Below are positions 42,499 through 51,145 of a stretch of DNA of 64,000 nt, one piece after another. Under the pieces are notes generated by a model that saw only the letters and a list, made by a program, of their open reading frames with translations, did no database searches and was not told where the DNA came from. Source of the stretch: an uncultured Coriobacteriaceae bacterium (GTDB lineage Bacteria > Actinomycetota > Coriobacteriia > Coriobacteriales > Atopobiaceae); contig CACZCK010000009.1 in assembly GCA_902779675.1 (NCBI GenBank), forward strand, positions 28,927 through 92,926, read 5' to 3'. The position numbers and the translations under genes are program-made. Numbering within the stretch: position 1 is the first letter of the stretch; every line of letters begins with the position of its first letter.

Positions 42499-45195
42499 CT
42501 ACAGCAGGCTGCCATGGCGGGCCACGTAGGCGCGGCGCACCGCCAGCACGCTCGCCGCGTAGGCAACGGCCACCAGTGCCACGGCCGCCACGGCCACCGG
42601 CGGCAGCACCGCCAGGTCTATGACATAGCCCAGCGGTGTGCAGCACATGAGCGCAGCCACGGCCACACCCGCAGCGCCCAGCACGCAGATCTGCCAGCTT
42701 GCCCGGCTCTGCACGAAGGGCAGGCGCTCGGTGCGCAGCAGATGCACGGCCAGCACCTGCGTGACCATGCTCTCCAGCAGCCATCCGGCCTGGAACGTGG
42801 CCGCAAAGCGCAGCTGTCCGGCCGCATCCAGCGCTCCCCACGCCCCACCGCAGGCTGCCGGGCACACCACCAGGTACAGCAGCGCGAAGGTCACCACGTC
42901 AAAGACCGAGCTGATGGGTCCCATCCACCGCATGAATGCCGAGATGGAGCCTGGGTCCCACGTGCGCGGCGCGCGCAGGGCCTCGTCGTCCACGTCGTCC
43001 CACGGCATGGCAATGCAGGTGAGGTCGTACACAAAGTTGAGAAAGAGCAGCTGCACGGCCGTCATGGGCAGGAAGGGCAAAAACGCGCTGGCCACCAGCA
43101 CGCTAAAGACGTTGCCAAAGTTGGAGCTGGCCGTCATCTTGACGTACTTGTTCATGTTGGCAAACGTCCGGCGACCACCCTCCACGCCGCGCTCCAGCAC
43201 CATCAGGTCCTTCTCCAGCAGGATGATGTCGGCTGCCTCCTTGGCCACGTCGGCACCCGTGTCCACGCTCACACCGCAGTCGGCCTGGCGCATGGCGGCC
43301 GCGTCGTTAACGCCGTCGCCCATGAACCCCACCACATGGCCCCTGTCCTGCAGCGCAGCCACCACGCGCGCCTTCTGATCGGGGCTGAGCTTGGCAAAGA
43401 CCGTGGTCGCCTCCACCGCCTGGCGCAGCTCGTCGTCCGAAAGCGCCTCGACCTGCGTGCCGTCCAGCACGCCCGTCACGTCGAGCCCCAAGCGCCCACA
43501 CACGTGGCACGCCACGCGCGTGGAGTCACCCGTGAGCACCTTGGTGACCACGCCGTGTGCCGCCAGAGCCTCGATGGCCTGGCCCGCGTCCTGCTTGGGC
43601 GGGTCGAGAAAGGCCAGGTAGCCGATAAGCGTCATAGCTGTCTCGTGCTCCACCGTCAGCTCGCCCACGCCAGCCGGCTCGTCCTTGCGCGCCACGCCCA
43701 GCACCCGCATGCCGTCGTCCGAGAGTGAGCGCCCCTGCTCCAGTACCTCTGCTTCCAGGTCAGGCGTGAGGGCAAACACCCTGCCCCCAAGCTCAACATG
43801 GCTGCACACGCCCAGGATCTCCTCCAGAGCGCCTTTGGTGATCATGGTGGTCTTGCCCTGCTCGTCGCCCACCACCACGCTCACGCGGCGACGCTCGTAG
43901 TCAAAAGGCAGCTCGTCGATCAGGAAGTTGTCCTCCACCAGCGCCTGGTCGTCGAGGCCCGTCTCCTCGTGCGCACAGCGGATGATGGCCGCGTCGATGA
44001 GGTTGAGCATGCCCGTCTCAAAGTGGCTGTTGAGGAAGGCGTGGCGCAGCACGCGCGCGTCCTCGTGGCCGGCCACGTCCAGATGGCGCTCCAGCACCAC
44101 GCGGTCCTCGGTGAGGGTGCCCGTCTTGTCGCAGCACAGCACGTCGATGGAACCCAGGTTCTGGATGGCGTCCAGCCGCTTGACGATCACGCGCCCACGG
44201 CTGAGGTCCACGGCGCCCTTTGCCAGGCAGGTGGTCACAATCATGGGCAGCATCTCGGGCGTGAGACCAACGGCCACCGACAGCGAGAAGAGCAGCGCAT
44301 CGAGCCAGTTGTGCTTGGTGAGCGCATTGATGGCAAACACGATGGGCACGACCACCAGCATCAGGCGCACCAGCAGCAGCGACACGTCGGCGATGCCACG
44401 GTTGTAGGCAGTCTGCTTCTCGCTGGCCTCCAGGCGCGAGGCGATGGAGCCCAGCTCGGTCTCCTCACCCACGCGCACGGCCACGCCCACGCCGGTGCCC
44501 GAGACCACCGTGGTCCCCAGAAACGCCAGGTTGGAGGCCTCGAGCGGCGGCACCAAACCATCGGTGGCGGCGGGCACCTTCTCGATGGCATCGGACTCTC
44601 CCGTCAGGGCCGACTGGCCCACAAACAGGTCGCGCGCTGCTACGATGCGCAGGTCGGCCGGCACGATGTCTCCCGCGGCAAGGTGCACCACATCGCCCAC
44701 GACCACTTCGTCAAGCGGAATCTCGGAACGGCCGGTGCCACTGCGCTCCACACAGCAGGTAGTCTCGATCGTCTCGGCAAGGGCGGCCGCGGCGTCGGAC
44801 CCGCGCGCCTCCTGCACGAAGCGCAGCACCACCGACACCAGCGCCATGGCGCCGATGAGGATGGGTGTGGCGGCGTCCTTGGTGCCGGGTGCGGCGAAGA
44901 CCACGTCCGTGGCAAACGAGACAGCGCCGAGCACCAGCAAGATCAGTACGAACGGGTCGCCGCACGCCTGCAAGAAGCGCAGGTAAGCGGGGGTGCGCTG
45001 GGTCTGCTGCATGTGGTTGGCCCCGTGCTCCTCACGGGAGCGCTCCACCTCGGCAGCCGTGAGGCCGGCGCGGCGGGTGCGCAGCTCGTCATAGACGCCA
45101 GGCACGTCGAGCGTGGCCACATAGGCCAGCCACGTCTGCTCCATGACGCCCGTGGGGTTGGTGGGACGAATGCGGTTCTGAGTCCTCTTGAACAT
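42499..45195 (-). CDS. mgtA: Magnesium-translocating P-type ATPase
   Basis: The 898-residue membrane protein is a P-type (P3B) ATPase that imports Mg2+. N-terminal domain to ~70, then helices M1-M2, the actuator motif TGES, M3-M4 with the ion-site sequence AVGLTPEMLPMIV typical of MgtA/MgtB, the phosphorylation motif CCDKTGTLTED with Asp356, the nucleotide domain with KGALEEI, the hinge GDGVNDA, and six C-terminal helices. Length and motifs match TIGR01524. The ATG at 45195 has GAGAGGGGG upstream; a second in-frame option is further upstream. It is preceded by a leader peptide ORF and a promoter, so Mg2+-responsive control through the leader is likely. CorA at 8.7 kb is the other Mg2+ route. 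Confidence 0.93.
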   Translation of the reverse strand: MFKRTQNRIRPTNPTGVMEQTWLAYVATLDVPGVYDELRTRRAGLTAAEVERSREEHGANHMQQTQRTPAYLRFLQACGDPFVLILLVLGAVSFATDVVFAAPGTKDAATPILIGAMALVSVVLRFVQEARGSDAAAALAETIETTCCVERSGTGRSEIPLDEVVVGDVVHLAAGDIVPADLRIVAARDLFVGQSALTGESDAIEKVPAATDGLVPPLEASNLAFLGTTVVSGTGVGVAVRVGEETELGSIASRLEASEKQTAYNRGIADVSLLLVRLMLVVVPIVFAINALTKHNWLDALLFSLSVAVGLTPEMLPMIVTTCLAKGAVDLSRGRVIVKRLDAIQNLGSIDVLCCDKTGTLTEDRVVLERHLDVAGHEDARVLRHAFLNSHFETGMLNLIDAAIIRCAHEETGLDDQALVEDNFLIDELPFDYERRRVSVVVGDEQGKTTMITKGALEEILGVCSHVELGGRVFALTPDLEAEVLEQGRSLSDDGMRVLGVARKDEPAGVGELTVEHETAMTLIGYLAFLDPPKQDAGQAIEALAAHGVVTKVLTGDSTRVACHVCGRLGLDVTGVLDGTQVEALSDDELRQAVEATTVFAKLSPDQKARVVAALQDRGHVVGFMGDGVNDAAAMRQADCGVSVDTGADVAKEAADIILLEKDLMVLERGVEGGRRTFANMNKYVKMTASSNFGNVFSVLVASAFLPFLPMTAVQLLFLNFVYDLTCIAMPWDDVDDEALRAPRTWDPGSISAFMRWMGPISSVFDVVTFALLYLVVCPAACGGAWGALDAAGQLRFAATFQAGWLLESMVTQVLAVHLLRTERLPFVQSRASWQICVLGAAGVAVAALMCCTPLGYVIDLAVLPPVAVAAVALVAVAYAASVLAVRRAYVARHGSLL

Positions 45196-45294
45196 GATGG
45201 ACCCCCTCTCCCGATACCGAGGCAAGGCCAAGGCATGACGATGCGTGGCCATGGGGTGGGATGAGGGGTCAGTTCTCGGTGGGAGGGCTGAACG

Positions 45295-45360
45295 CTATGC
45301 GGTCACCGCGGCGCCCATGGCTTGGTTGGATAGGCAGGGTTTGCAACTGTCGCCGTCCAT
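45295..45360 (-). CDS. Leader peptide upstream of mgtA
   Basis: A 21-codon ORF begins at an ATG with a full AAAGGAGGT site 4-5 bases upstream, better than that of mgtA itself. The product begins MDGDSCKPC and ends GAAVTA. It lies between the mapped promoter (45397-45426) and mgtA, 99 bases ahead of the mgtA start. MgtA-type genes in enterobacteria are controlled by short translated leaders; sequence similarity to those leaders is not evident, so the role here is inferred from position and initiation strength. A CxxC (C6, C9) is present. Confidence 0.6.
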   Translation of the reverse strand: MDGDSCKPCLSNQAMGAAVTA

Positions 45361-45396
45361 GTGCACCTCCTTTGTGACAGGCGTTTCATTACGGTC

Positions 45397-45426
45397 ACTA
45401 TAGACCCTGTGATTGCGGAATTGCAA
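45397..45426 (-). promoter_or_regulatory. Promoter of the leader peptide-mgtA unit
   Basis: On the minus strand a -35 TTGCAA (45426-45421) and a -10 TATAGT (45402-45397) are separated by 18 bp. Transcription would begin ~20 bases before the leader's ribosome binding site. Confidence 0.65.
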
Positions 45427-45467
45427 GCACAATCAGATGCGACCGCAGAGTCCGCTCGGCACAGCAA

Positions 45468-45499
45468 ACGGGAGGGCCTCGACACCGAGACCCTCCCGT
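45468..45499 (-). terminator. Terminator of the sortase-accessory pilin unit
   Basis: ACGGGAGGGCCTCG pairs with CGAGACCCTCCCGT (one G-U) around ACAC. It lies 48 bases beyond the accessory pilin stop on the minus strand. Confidence 0.75.
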
Positions 45500-45546
45500 C
45501 ATGAGTTGCTATGGCATCGTCTATGGGACGCTGTGCAGCTGGCCCG

Positions 45547-46335
45547 TTATGCCGACTTCTTGTCAGCCTCGCGCTTGCGGTTGAACACGCCCTGGATTGC
45601 CAGCAGGGCCAGCAGGCCGCCACTCACACCCATGGCCACGTAGAAGGGCGTCAGGGTCGTCTCCTCGCCCGTCTTGACGACCTTTCGCGGCGTGTCGGGC
45701 GGCTCGACGATCTTGGAGCGCTCGGGCTTGATCTCGACCGTAGCTTCGGCAACCCACTCACCGTAAGCCGAGTTGAGCTTCTTAGCGTCGTCCACATCGT
45801 CCTTGGTGGGCAGCGTCACCAAGCTCGGGGTAAAGGTGTACGTGTAATTGCCGCTGTACGCCGTGAGCGAGCCGGCCTTCTGGCTAGCACCACGAGGCAT
45901 GATCAGCCACACACCGTCGCCCTGGTCATCGCCAGCAGCCAGGGGAATCTTCGCGCCGAGCTTGCCGTGACGAACGGCAACGTTACCCTGCTTGCCATCG
46001 CTGACCACCTTGGCGGCACCTTCGGCCAACTTCTTCCAGTCGCCGCTATCCATCAGCGACTGCAGGTCCTTGAACGGCGCCTCAAGAATCATGGACGAGA
46101 GCGCGTCGCCATCATGCGTGACTGTCGCAATCCGGTACGCATCAACCACGACGGCATCCTTCTCGGCGATACCCTCGATGTCTGCCTTGTATTCGTTATT
46201 TACAATCTCAGCCGTAATGGACTTGGGACCGCTCGGCCATCCTTCTGCCAGGGCTGGGACGCTTCCGAGTGCAAGCGCCATAAGCAAGCCCATAGCCAGT
46301 GCCACAATGCTGCGGCTTCTCCTTGTCTTATGCAC
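45547..46335 (-). CDS. Pilus-associated surface protein (accessory pilin-like)
   Basis: The 262-residue protein has a signal peptide (HKTRRSRSIVALAMGLLMAL, cleavage after PALA), a globular part with DAYRIATVTHDGD and a Pro-rich spacer, and a C-terminal anchor: VVKTGEETTLTP, the helix FYVAMGVSGGLLALLAIQGV and the basic tail NRKREADKKSA. The expected LPxTG is replaced by VVKTGE, so sortase use is uncertain. It may be a base pilin of the SpaB/FimB kind. A GTG start at 46335 is chosen because GAGGAAGGGAG lies 5 bases before it; an ATG at 46362 would overlap the sortase stop region and has no site. It follows the sortase gene by 19 bp, so both are in one operon. Confidence 0.72.
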   Translation of the reverse strand: MHKTRRSRSIVALAMGLLMALALGSVPALAEGWPSGPKSITAEIVNNEYKADIEGIAEKDAVVVDAYRIATVTHDGDALSSMILEAPFKDLQSLMDSGDWKKLAEGAAKVVSDGKQGNVAVRHGKLGAKIPLAAGDDQGDGVWLIMPRGASQKAGSLTAYSGNYTYTFTPSLVTLPTKDDVDDAKKLNSAYGEWVAEATVEIKPERSKIVEPPDTPRKVVKTGEETTLTPFYVAMGVSGGLLALLAIQGVFNRKREADKKSA

Positions 46336-46354
46336 GTGCTCTCCCTTCCTCTTG

Positions 46355-47416
46355 CTAGTCATCGATAGTGTCAGTCGTATCCGTTGTTGTGGGCTGCGCC
46401 TGGGGCGCCTCCGCATTAGTGCCAAAGTGAGCGCCTACCCGCTCTTCCTCGAACTCGCGAATCTGGGCCAGGGCCTTGTCCTTGTCGACCTCGGGGCCGC
46501 GCAGGCGGTAGTAGATGAGGGTGACCAGCAGGTAGATAAAGAGCATGGGGATAGCCACTGCCGGCACCGCAATGTAGCTGGGAATCTGCACGCCCTCGGC
46601 GGGGATGGCCACTGTGCCCGTCAGGTTCTCGATGCGATGCGCGCGCACCAGCAGACGGTGGGTGTTGACGCCGTACGGCGTGCAGGTGACCAGAGTGACG
46701 TAGTCGCCGTCCTGAATAAAGCTGAGGTCGCTCATGTCCTGCGGCTCAACGATACGAATCTGGTCCACCTCGTAGGTGATGGTCTGCGTGAGAACCGTGA
46801 TGGTAAAGGTGTCGCCCTCCACGAGCTTGTCGAGGTCGGTGAAAAGCTTGGCGCTGGGCAGACCACGGTGGCCCGAGACCACCGCGTGAGTGGTGGGCCC
46901 ACCCACCGGGAAGCTGGAGCCCTCAATGTGGCCAATGGCCATCTGCAGGACGTCTTCGTCTACACCGTGGTAGATAGGCAGGTTGACGCCGATGGAGTGG
47001 ATCTGGATGTAGCCGATGACGCCCGTGCCCGTGAGGTTGAGCACGCTGTTGTATTCTTTCTCGTCCTCCTTGGAGGGCGAGAAGCGGTTGCTCTTGGTCA
47101 CCAGGCGCTGGTTATACGCGTGGGCCTCGTCCAGCATGCGGTCGATGTCCTCTTGGCTGGTGTCCTCGACGGCCTGTACGTACTCGGAGATGGCGCGGTA
47201 CTGGTGGTAGTTGTTCCACCAGTCGGCAAAGGTGGGATACGCAATGAGACCAGCACCAGCCAGCACGATGGCCAGCGCGATGAGCGTCGAGACAGAGATG
47301 CGCTTGCGTGGGCGCATTTTTGGCGCGGCAGCCGACGTCTGCGAGGCGTCGAGAGCGCCTTTAGCAGCTGCTTTCTTGCGACCTATGAAGGGACCAAAGG
47401 CCAATCTGACTCCCAC
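46355..47416 (-). CDS. Class C (pilus-assembly) sortase
   Basis: The 353-residue membrane protein has an N-terminal helix (STLIALAIVLAGAGLIAYPTF), a catalytic beta-barrel with the catalytic His in VVSGHRGLP, the catalytic Cys in LVTCTPYG and the Arg in THRLLVRAHR, then a C-terminal membrane helix (IPMLFIYLLVTLIYY), the mark of class C sortases. Class C enzymes join pilin subunits through Lys and the LPxTG Thr. The lid motif is not obvious. The GTG at 47416 has no good ribosome binding site, so the true start may differ (MRPRKR at ~47316 is another option). It probably polymerises the pilin at 52.7-54.4 kb. Confidence 0.88.
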   Translation of the reverse strand: MGVRLAFGPFIGRKKAAAKGALDASQTSAAAPKMRPRKRISVSTLIALAIVLAGAGLIAYPTFADWWNNYHQYRAISEYVQAVEDTSQEDIDRMLDEAHAYNQRLVTKSNRFSPSKEDEKEYNSVLNLTGTGVIGYIQIHSIGVNLPIYHGVDEDVLQMAIGHIEGSSFPVGGPTTHAVVSGHRGLPSAKLFTDLDKLVEGDTFTITVLTQTITYEVDQIRIVEPQDMSDLSFIQDGDYVTLVTCTPYGVNTHRLLVRAHRIENLTGTVAIPAEGVQIPSYIAVPAVAIPMLFIYLLVTLIYYRLRGPEVDKDKALAQIREFEEERVGAHFGTNAEAPQAQPTTTDTTDTIDD

Positions 47417-47521
47417 GGCGCAAGGCGCCTGTCGTACTCAGGAAACGCAGGCCATAGATGTCGTTTTGCGCGAAAGCGCCGTCAGAGTGGCCATGCATAA
47501 CCCACCTACATTACTTTTATT

Positions 47522-47527
47522 AGTATA
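47522..47527 (-). promoter_or_regulatory. Putative -10 box upstream of the sortase unit
   Basis: A minus-strand TATACT lies ~100 bases before the sortase start in an AT-rich stretch. No good -35 was found at 16-18 bp, so this is tentative. The 178-bp spacer may also hold the left end of the recombinase element. Confidence 0.3.
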
Positions 47528-47594
47528 GCTTTCTCGTAAAAGGCACCTCAGGCAATTGGTGCCGATTGTCTGCCGTTCGTGAACAATTTGAACC

Positions 47595-49205
47595 TCAGGC
47601 GCAAGGTGTCGAAACCCTTATCGAAAGGTCAGACTTAAATATGATTTCAAACCATCTGACATCGACGACGATTGATTTCAGATAGCGCACTATCGTTGTA
47701 TCGTCAAACTGGTCAGGGGTCTGGGCGGCTGTGCCCAAAAGGGTTTTGGGCATAGTGCGGGTGCGCAAGAAGAACTGCTCGTAGTCGGTGCAAGCGGCAG
47801 GCAAGGTGGGCATGTTGCCGCAGGTCACGGGGTTTGTACAGGGGTCTGGCGCGAGCTCTCCTCCCCTAGCCTCGGGCAACTGTGCCACGGGCGCGCCGAG
47901 CGTCATGCAATCGATGAGCTCGAGCAGCAGGCGCAGCTGCATCTGGCGCTTTGCCAGACGTGCGCGACGAAGGGTCTCGGGTTGCTCAAGCCTTACCTGC
48001 AGCCAGAGGCGCCGTGCGTCCGAGGCGAGCTCGCTGCGGTGGAGCGGTAGTTGGGCAAAAGCCTGCGCCAGGGCCTCTCGGACGGCAGCCTCGCGCACGT
48101 CTGGCGCGGTACAGACGGGTTTGTCAGGGCTTTTAGGCAAGCGGTTTGGGCAGCGCCAGAGAATCTGGCCGCCACGCGTCTGGGCAACACGCCTGAGCAC
48201 GGCTCCGCAGCGGGCGCACCGCATGCGCCCCGTCAGCGCGTGGCGGCTGCCAAACCGCAGAGCCGAGGGATCCCCACGCATGCTGGACCGAAGCATGCGC
48301 TCCCCCTGCACCTGCGCAAAGACCGCCCTTGGAACGATGGGCTCGTGGTGGTTGCGCACCAGGTACTGCGGCAGTTCGCCGTTGTTGCGCACGATCTTGT
48401 GGGTCAGGAAGTCGGGGGTGTAGTACTTCTGCATCAGCAGGTCGCCACAGTACTTTTCGTTGCGCAGCATGCTGGCGATGGTGGAGGCATGCCAGCGCGT
48501 ACCGCCCGATGGCGCGCGGATTCCTCTTGCCTCTAGATCCGAGGCTATGAGCTGGGGGCTATATCCGTCCAGGTAGGAGCGGTAGATGTAGCGCACGACG
48601 TCAGCCTCGTGCGGGACGATGACCAGCGAGCCCGGCGTTGGCCCCTTGGTGTAACCCAAGAAGCGTGTGTAGTTGACGCGCCCGCGCCCCTCCTTCATCA
48701 CATAGCGGATGCCCATCTTGACGTTTTGGCTGATGGAGGCGGACTCCTGTTGGGCGAGCGAAGCAAGGATGGTGATGAGCACCTCGCCCGAGGCTTCCAT
48801 GGTGTTGATGGACTCCTTCTCAAAGATGACGGGAATGCCCAGCTGCTTGAGCTGGCGGATGTAGGTGAGGCAATCCATGGTGTTGCGCGCAAAGCGCGAG
48901 ATGCTCTTGGTGATGACGAGGTCGATCTGGCCGCGCTCGCAGGCGTCGATAAGCGCCAAGAACTGCGGGCGGCGGATAGCCTGCGTACCCGAGATACCCG
49001 CGTCGGCGTAGATGCCCGCGAGCTGCCAGTCGTCGTGCTCGGCGATGTAGGAGATGTAGTGGTTACGCTGTGATTCGTAGGAGGTGAGCTGCTCGTCGGT
49101 GTCGGTGGAGACACGGCAGTAGGCTGCGACGCGCAGGATGGGTGGGCGCTGCGGCGCGTCTTGGGATAAGGCGGGTAAGGTGGGTTGGATGACCTTCACT
49201 TCCAT
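47595..49205 (-). CDS. Large serine recombinase
   Basis: The 536-residue protein has an N-terminal resolvase/invertase catalytic domain with AAYCRVSTD (nucleophile Ser33) and ITKSISRFARNTMDCL (catalytic Arg cluster). A recombinase domain follows (RFLGYTKGPTPGSLVIVPHE), then a zinc ribbon (CARCGAVLRR), a basic coiled-coil-like region and a long C-terminal tail. This is the layout of phage-type integrases and of TnpX-like transposases. It can excise, integrate or invert DNA between att-type sites. It lies between the pilus sortase and the inverted pilin, with no other phage or transposon genes, so it may belong to a small element or serve local pilin DNA rearrangement. No attachment sites could be defined by eye. 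Confidence 0.88.
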   Translation of the reverse strand: MEVKVIQPTLPALSQDAPQRPPILRVAAYCRVSTDTDEQLTSYESQRNHYISYIAEHDDWQLAGIYADAGISGTQAIRRPQFLALIDACERGQIDLVITKSISRFARNTMDCLTYIRQLKQLGIPVIFEKESINTMEASGEVLITILASLAQQESASISQNVKMGIRYVMKEGRGRVNYTRFLGYTKGPTPGSLVIVPHEADVVRYIYRSYLDGYSPQLIASDLEARGIRAPSGGTRWHASTIASMLRNEKYCGDLLMQKYYTPDFLTHKIVRNNGELPQYLVRNHHEPIVPRAVFAQVQGERMLRSSMRGDPSALRFGSRHALTGRMRCARCGAVLRRVAQTRGGQILWRCPNRLPKSPDKPVCTAPDVREAAVREALAQAFAQLPLHRSELASDARRLWLQVRLEQPETLRRARLAKRQMQLRLLLELIDCMTLGAPVAQLPEARGGELAPDPCTNPVTCGNMPTLPAACTDYEQFFLRTRTMPKTLLGTAAQTPDQFDDTTIVRYLKSIVVDVRWFEIIFKSDLSIRVSTPCA

Positions 49206-49329
49206 GTCGGGCTCCTGTAAGTGGGACGACCGCGTTCACGCTCAGCATGGCATCGAGCGAGAACGTGGCTTTATTAGCATCAGTTTTTGAATCAATAACG
49301 CTTTGCTGAAGCAGCCCGACAACACCAAA

Positions 49330-50862
49330 GTGATTAGAAAGATTATCGCACTGGTGCTGACAGTAGTCACCGCCCTTGCGATGGCGACGCCGGCGTTTGC
49401 GGCTGATGCCGAGAACACGATCGAGGCCACTGGTCTCACGGCTGGCGACACGGCAGAGGCGTTTCAGCTCGTCGAGTGGAAGAACGGCAACTGGGCCCTT
49501 ACCACTCTCGGCACGAGCTGCGGTGTTACCCTTTAGAACCTCGTTGACGGCATCTCCGCTGATGAGGCTGCTACCATCGCAGGGAAGGTTAGTGGTGATG
49601 GTATCGCCATGACCGAGGCTAGTGGCAAGTGGACTGCCACGGGCGTTGCCGCTGGTCTGTACTACGTCAAGGCCACTCCTGCAGACGACAACAAGGACAC
49701 CGTGTACAATCCTGCGTTCGTCTCCGCTGACTACAAGGAGGGTGGCAACACCGTCGATTTCAGCACCGCTTATACGGATTCTACGGTTGTGAAGAGCTCT
49801 TCGGTTCCCTTCGACAAGGTAGTCAACAGCACTGACAAGTATGTCGATGTTAAGGTCGGCGACGTGATTCCCTTCAAGGTCACGACCACGATTCCTTCCT
49901 ACGGTAAACAGTTCACCAATCCTCAGTTCAAGGTCGAGGATACCCTCTCCGCTGGTCTGAAACTCAAGGGCAATGTGACCGTTAAGTATGGCACAAAGTC
50001 TACTACCGAAACCAATGATGACGTGACCATCACGACGTCTGACAGTGGCTATACGGTTGAGTTCTCGGCGACTTATCTGACCGGTCTCAATGGCGCCACT
50101 CCCGCTGTCGAGATTACGTACTCCGCGGAGGTCACCACTGAGGCTACCAACAACGTCACCTACATGGACAACAAGGCCAAGCTGACCTTCTCCAACACGC
50201 CGACCACGACCAAGGATAAGGAAGACATCACCCGTCACTACACCTTCTCCATCGATGCCAACATGAATGGTCAGGATCACGGTGGTGAGAAGAGCCGCGA
50301 GCTCATCAAGATCGGCGTTGACGAGAATGGCGATACCATCACCAAGTTCACCTCTTGGGTGGAAGGCAAGCAGTGGACCGAGGAGACTCCGCTCGCTGGG
50401 GCAACCTTCAAGCTGGTGGGCACGGGCGACCTCTCCGGCGTCGAGAAGACTGCTGAGTCTACTGCCGAAGGCTACATCTCCTTCAATGGCCTGGACGCTG
50501 GCACCTACACTCTCACCGAGACCGCTGCTCCGGCTGGCTACGTCAAGGATTCGAAAGAGCACACCGTCGTCATCACCCCGAAGTACAAGACTGGCACCGA
50601 TGAGCTCGAGAGCTACACCGTGACCGTGGACGGCAGCACGTCTACCTATACCATCACCAATAGGAGCGATGAAGCTGCAACTATTGAGACGACCGTTGAT
50701 AAGACTTCGACGACCTTCCCGTTCGTCAACGTCAAGGGCACCGCGCTCCCCAGCACCGGTGGCATGGGCACCAAGATCCTGTACACCATCGGTGGTCTGA
50801 TGGTCGTCGCCGGCGGCGTGTTCCTGGCTGCCAAGAAGCGCATGAGCACCATCGAGGAGTAG
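49330..50862 (+). pseudogene. Silent major-pilin gene (no start signal, one amber codon)
   Basis: The frame is a SpaH/EbpB-type pilin: secretion signal IIALVLTVVTALAMATPAFA, D2-type isopeptide domain, Cna-B domain with the E-box GTYTLTETAAPAGY, sorting signal LPSTGGMGTKILYTIGG and a basic tail. It is open for 511 codons except a single TAG at 49534-49536 (codon 69). The expected ATG and ribosome binding site are absent; only GTG at 49330 or TTG at 49303, both without a site, could start it. The gene points opposite to the rest of the pilus operon. Its 5' and 3' ends are inverted copies of those of the pilin at 52721. A silent donor cassette is the simplest reading. Confidence 0.8.
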
Positions 50863-50931
50863 CTCTAGCCAGCTAGCAATCCTCACGCGCAAAGCGCTAA
50901 GACAGGGAGGGTCCGGACCAAGTCCGGACCC
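50746..50931. repeat. Inverted repeat arm A (3' end of silent pilin plus terminator)
   Basis: It runs from CTCCCCAGCACCGG in the sorting signal through the stop codon to the terminator. It is complementary, with few mismatches and one indel, to 52648-52837. It contains the terminator GGGTCCGGAC-CAA-GTCCGGACCC followed by TTCTTTTT (50909-50939). Confidence 0.85.
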
Positions 50932-51145
50932 TTCTTTTTGCGTTCGTGTTGATTACTTGATGCCAAACGCCGCGTGCGACATGTCGCAGCAAAGTTGCAC
51001 GCACGAACACTCCCACACAGAGGCTCAAGTTGCCTGAGATCGTGCTTGATAGCTGCGACTTTGGTGTGACTTGAACGTGATTTGCTGCGACATGCCAGGA
51101 GTAACCTGTCTGCCCACGATGGCCGAACAGCGAATCGGAGGCAGC

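Noticed and set aside
49534..49536. TAG in the silent pilin as a recoded (pyrrolysine or read-through) codon
   Set aside because: The gene lacks a start signal too, and no context for recoding is visible; a nonsense mutation in an unexpressed copy is simpler.
49063..50892. 609-codon open frame on the minus strand opposite the silent pilin
   Set aside because: Antisense to a clear pilin frame with recognised domains; it has no ribosome binding site, no family features and a composition that mirrors the pilin codons.
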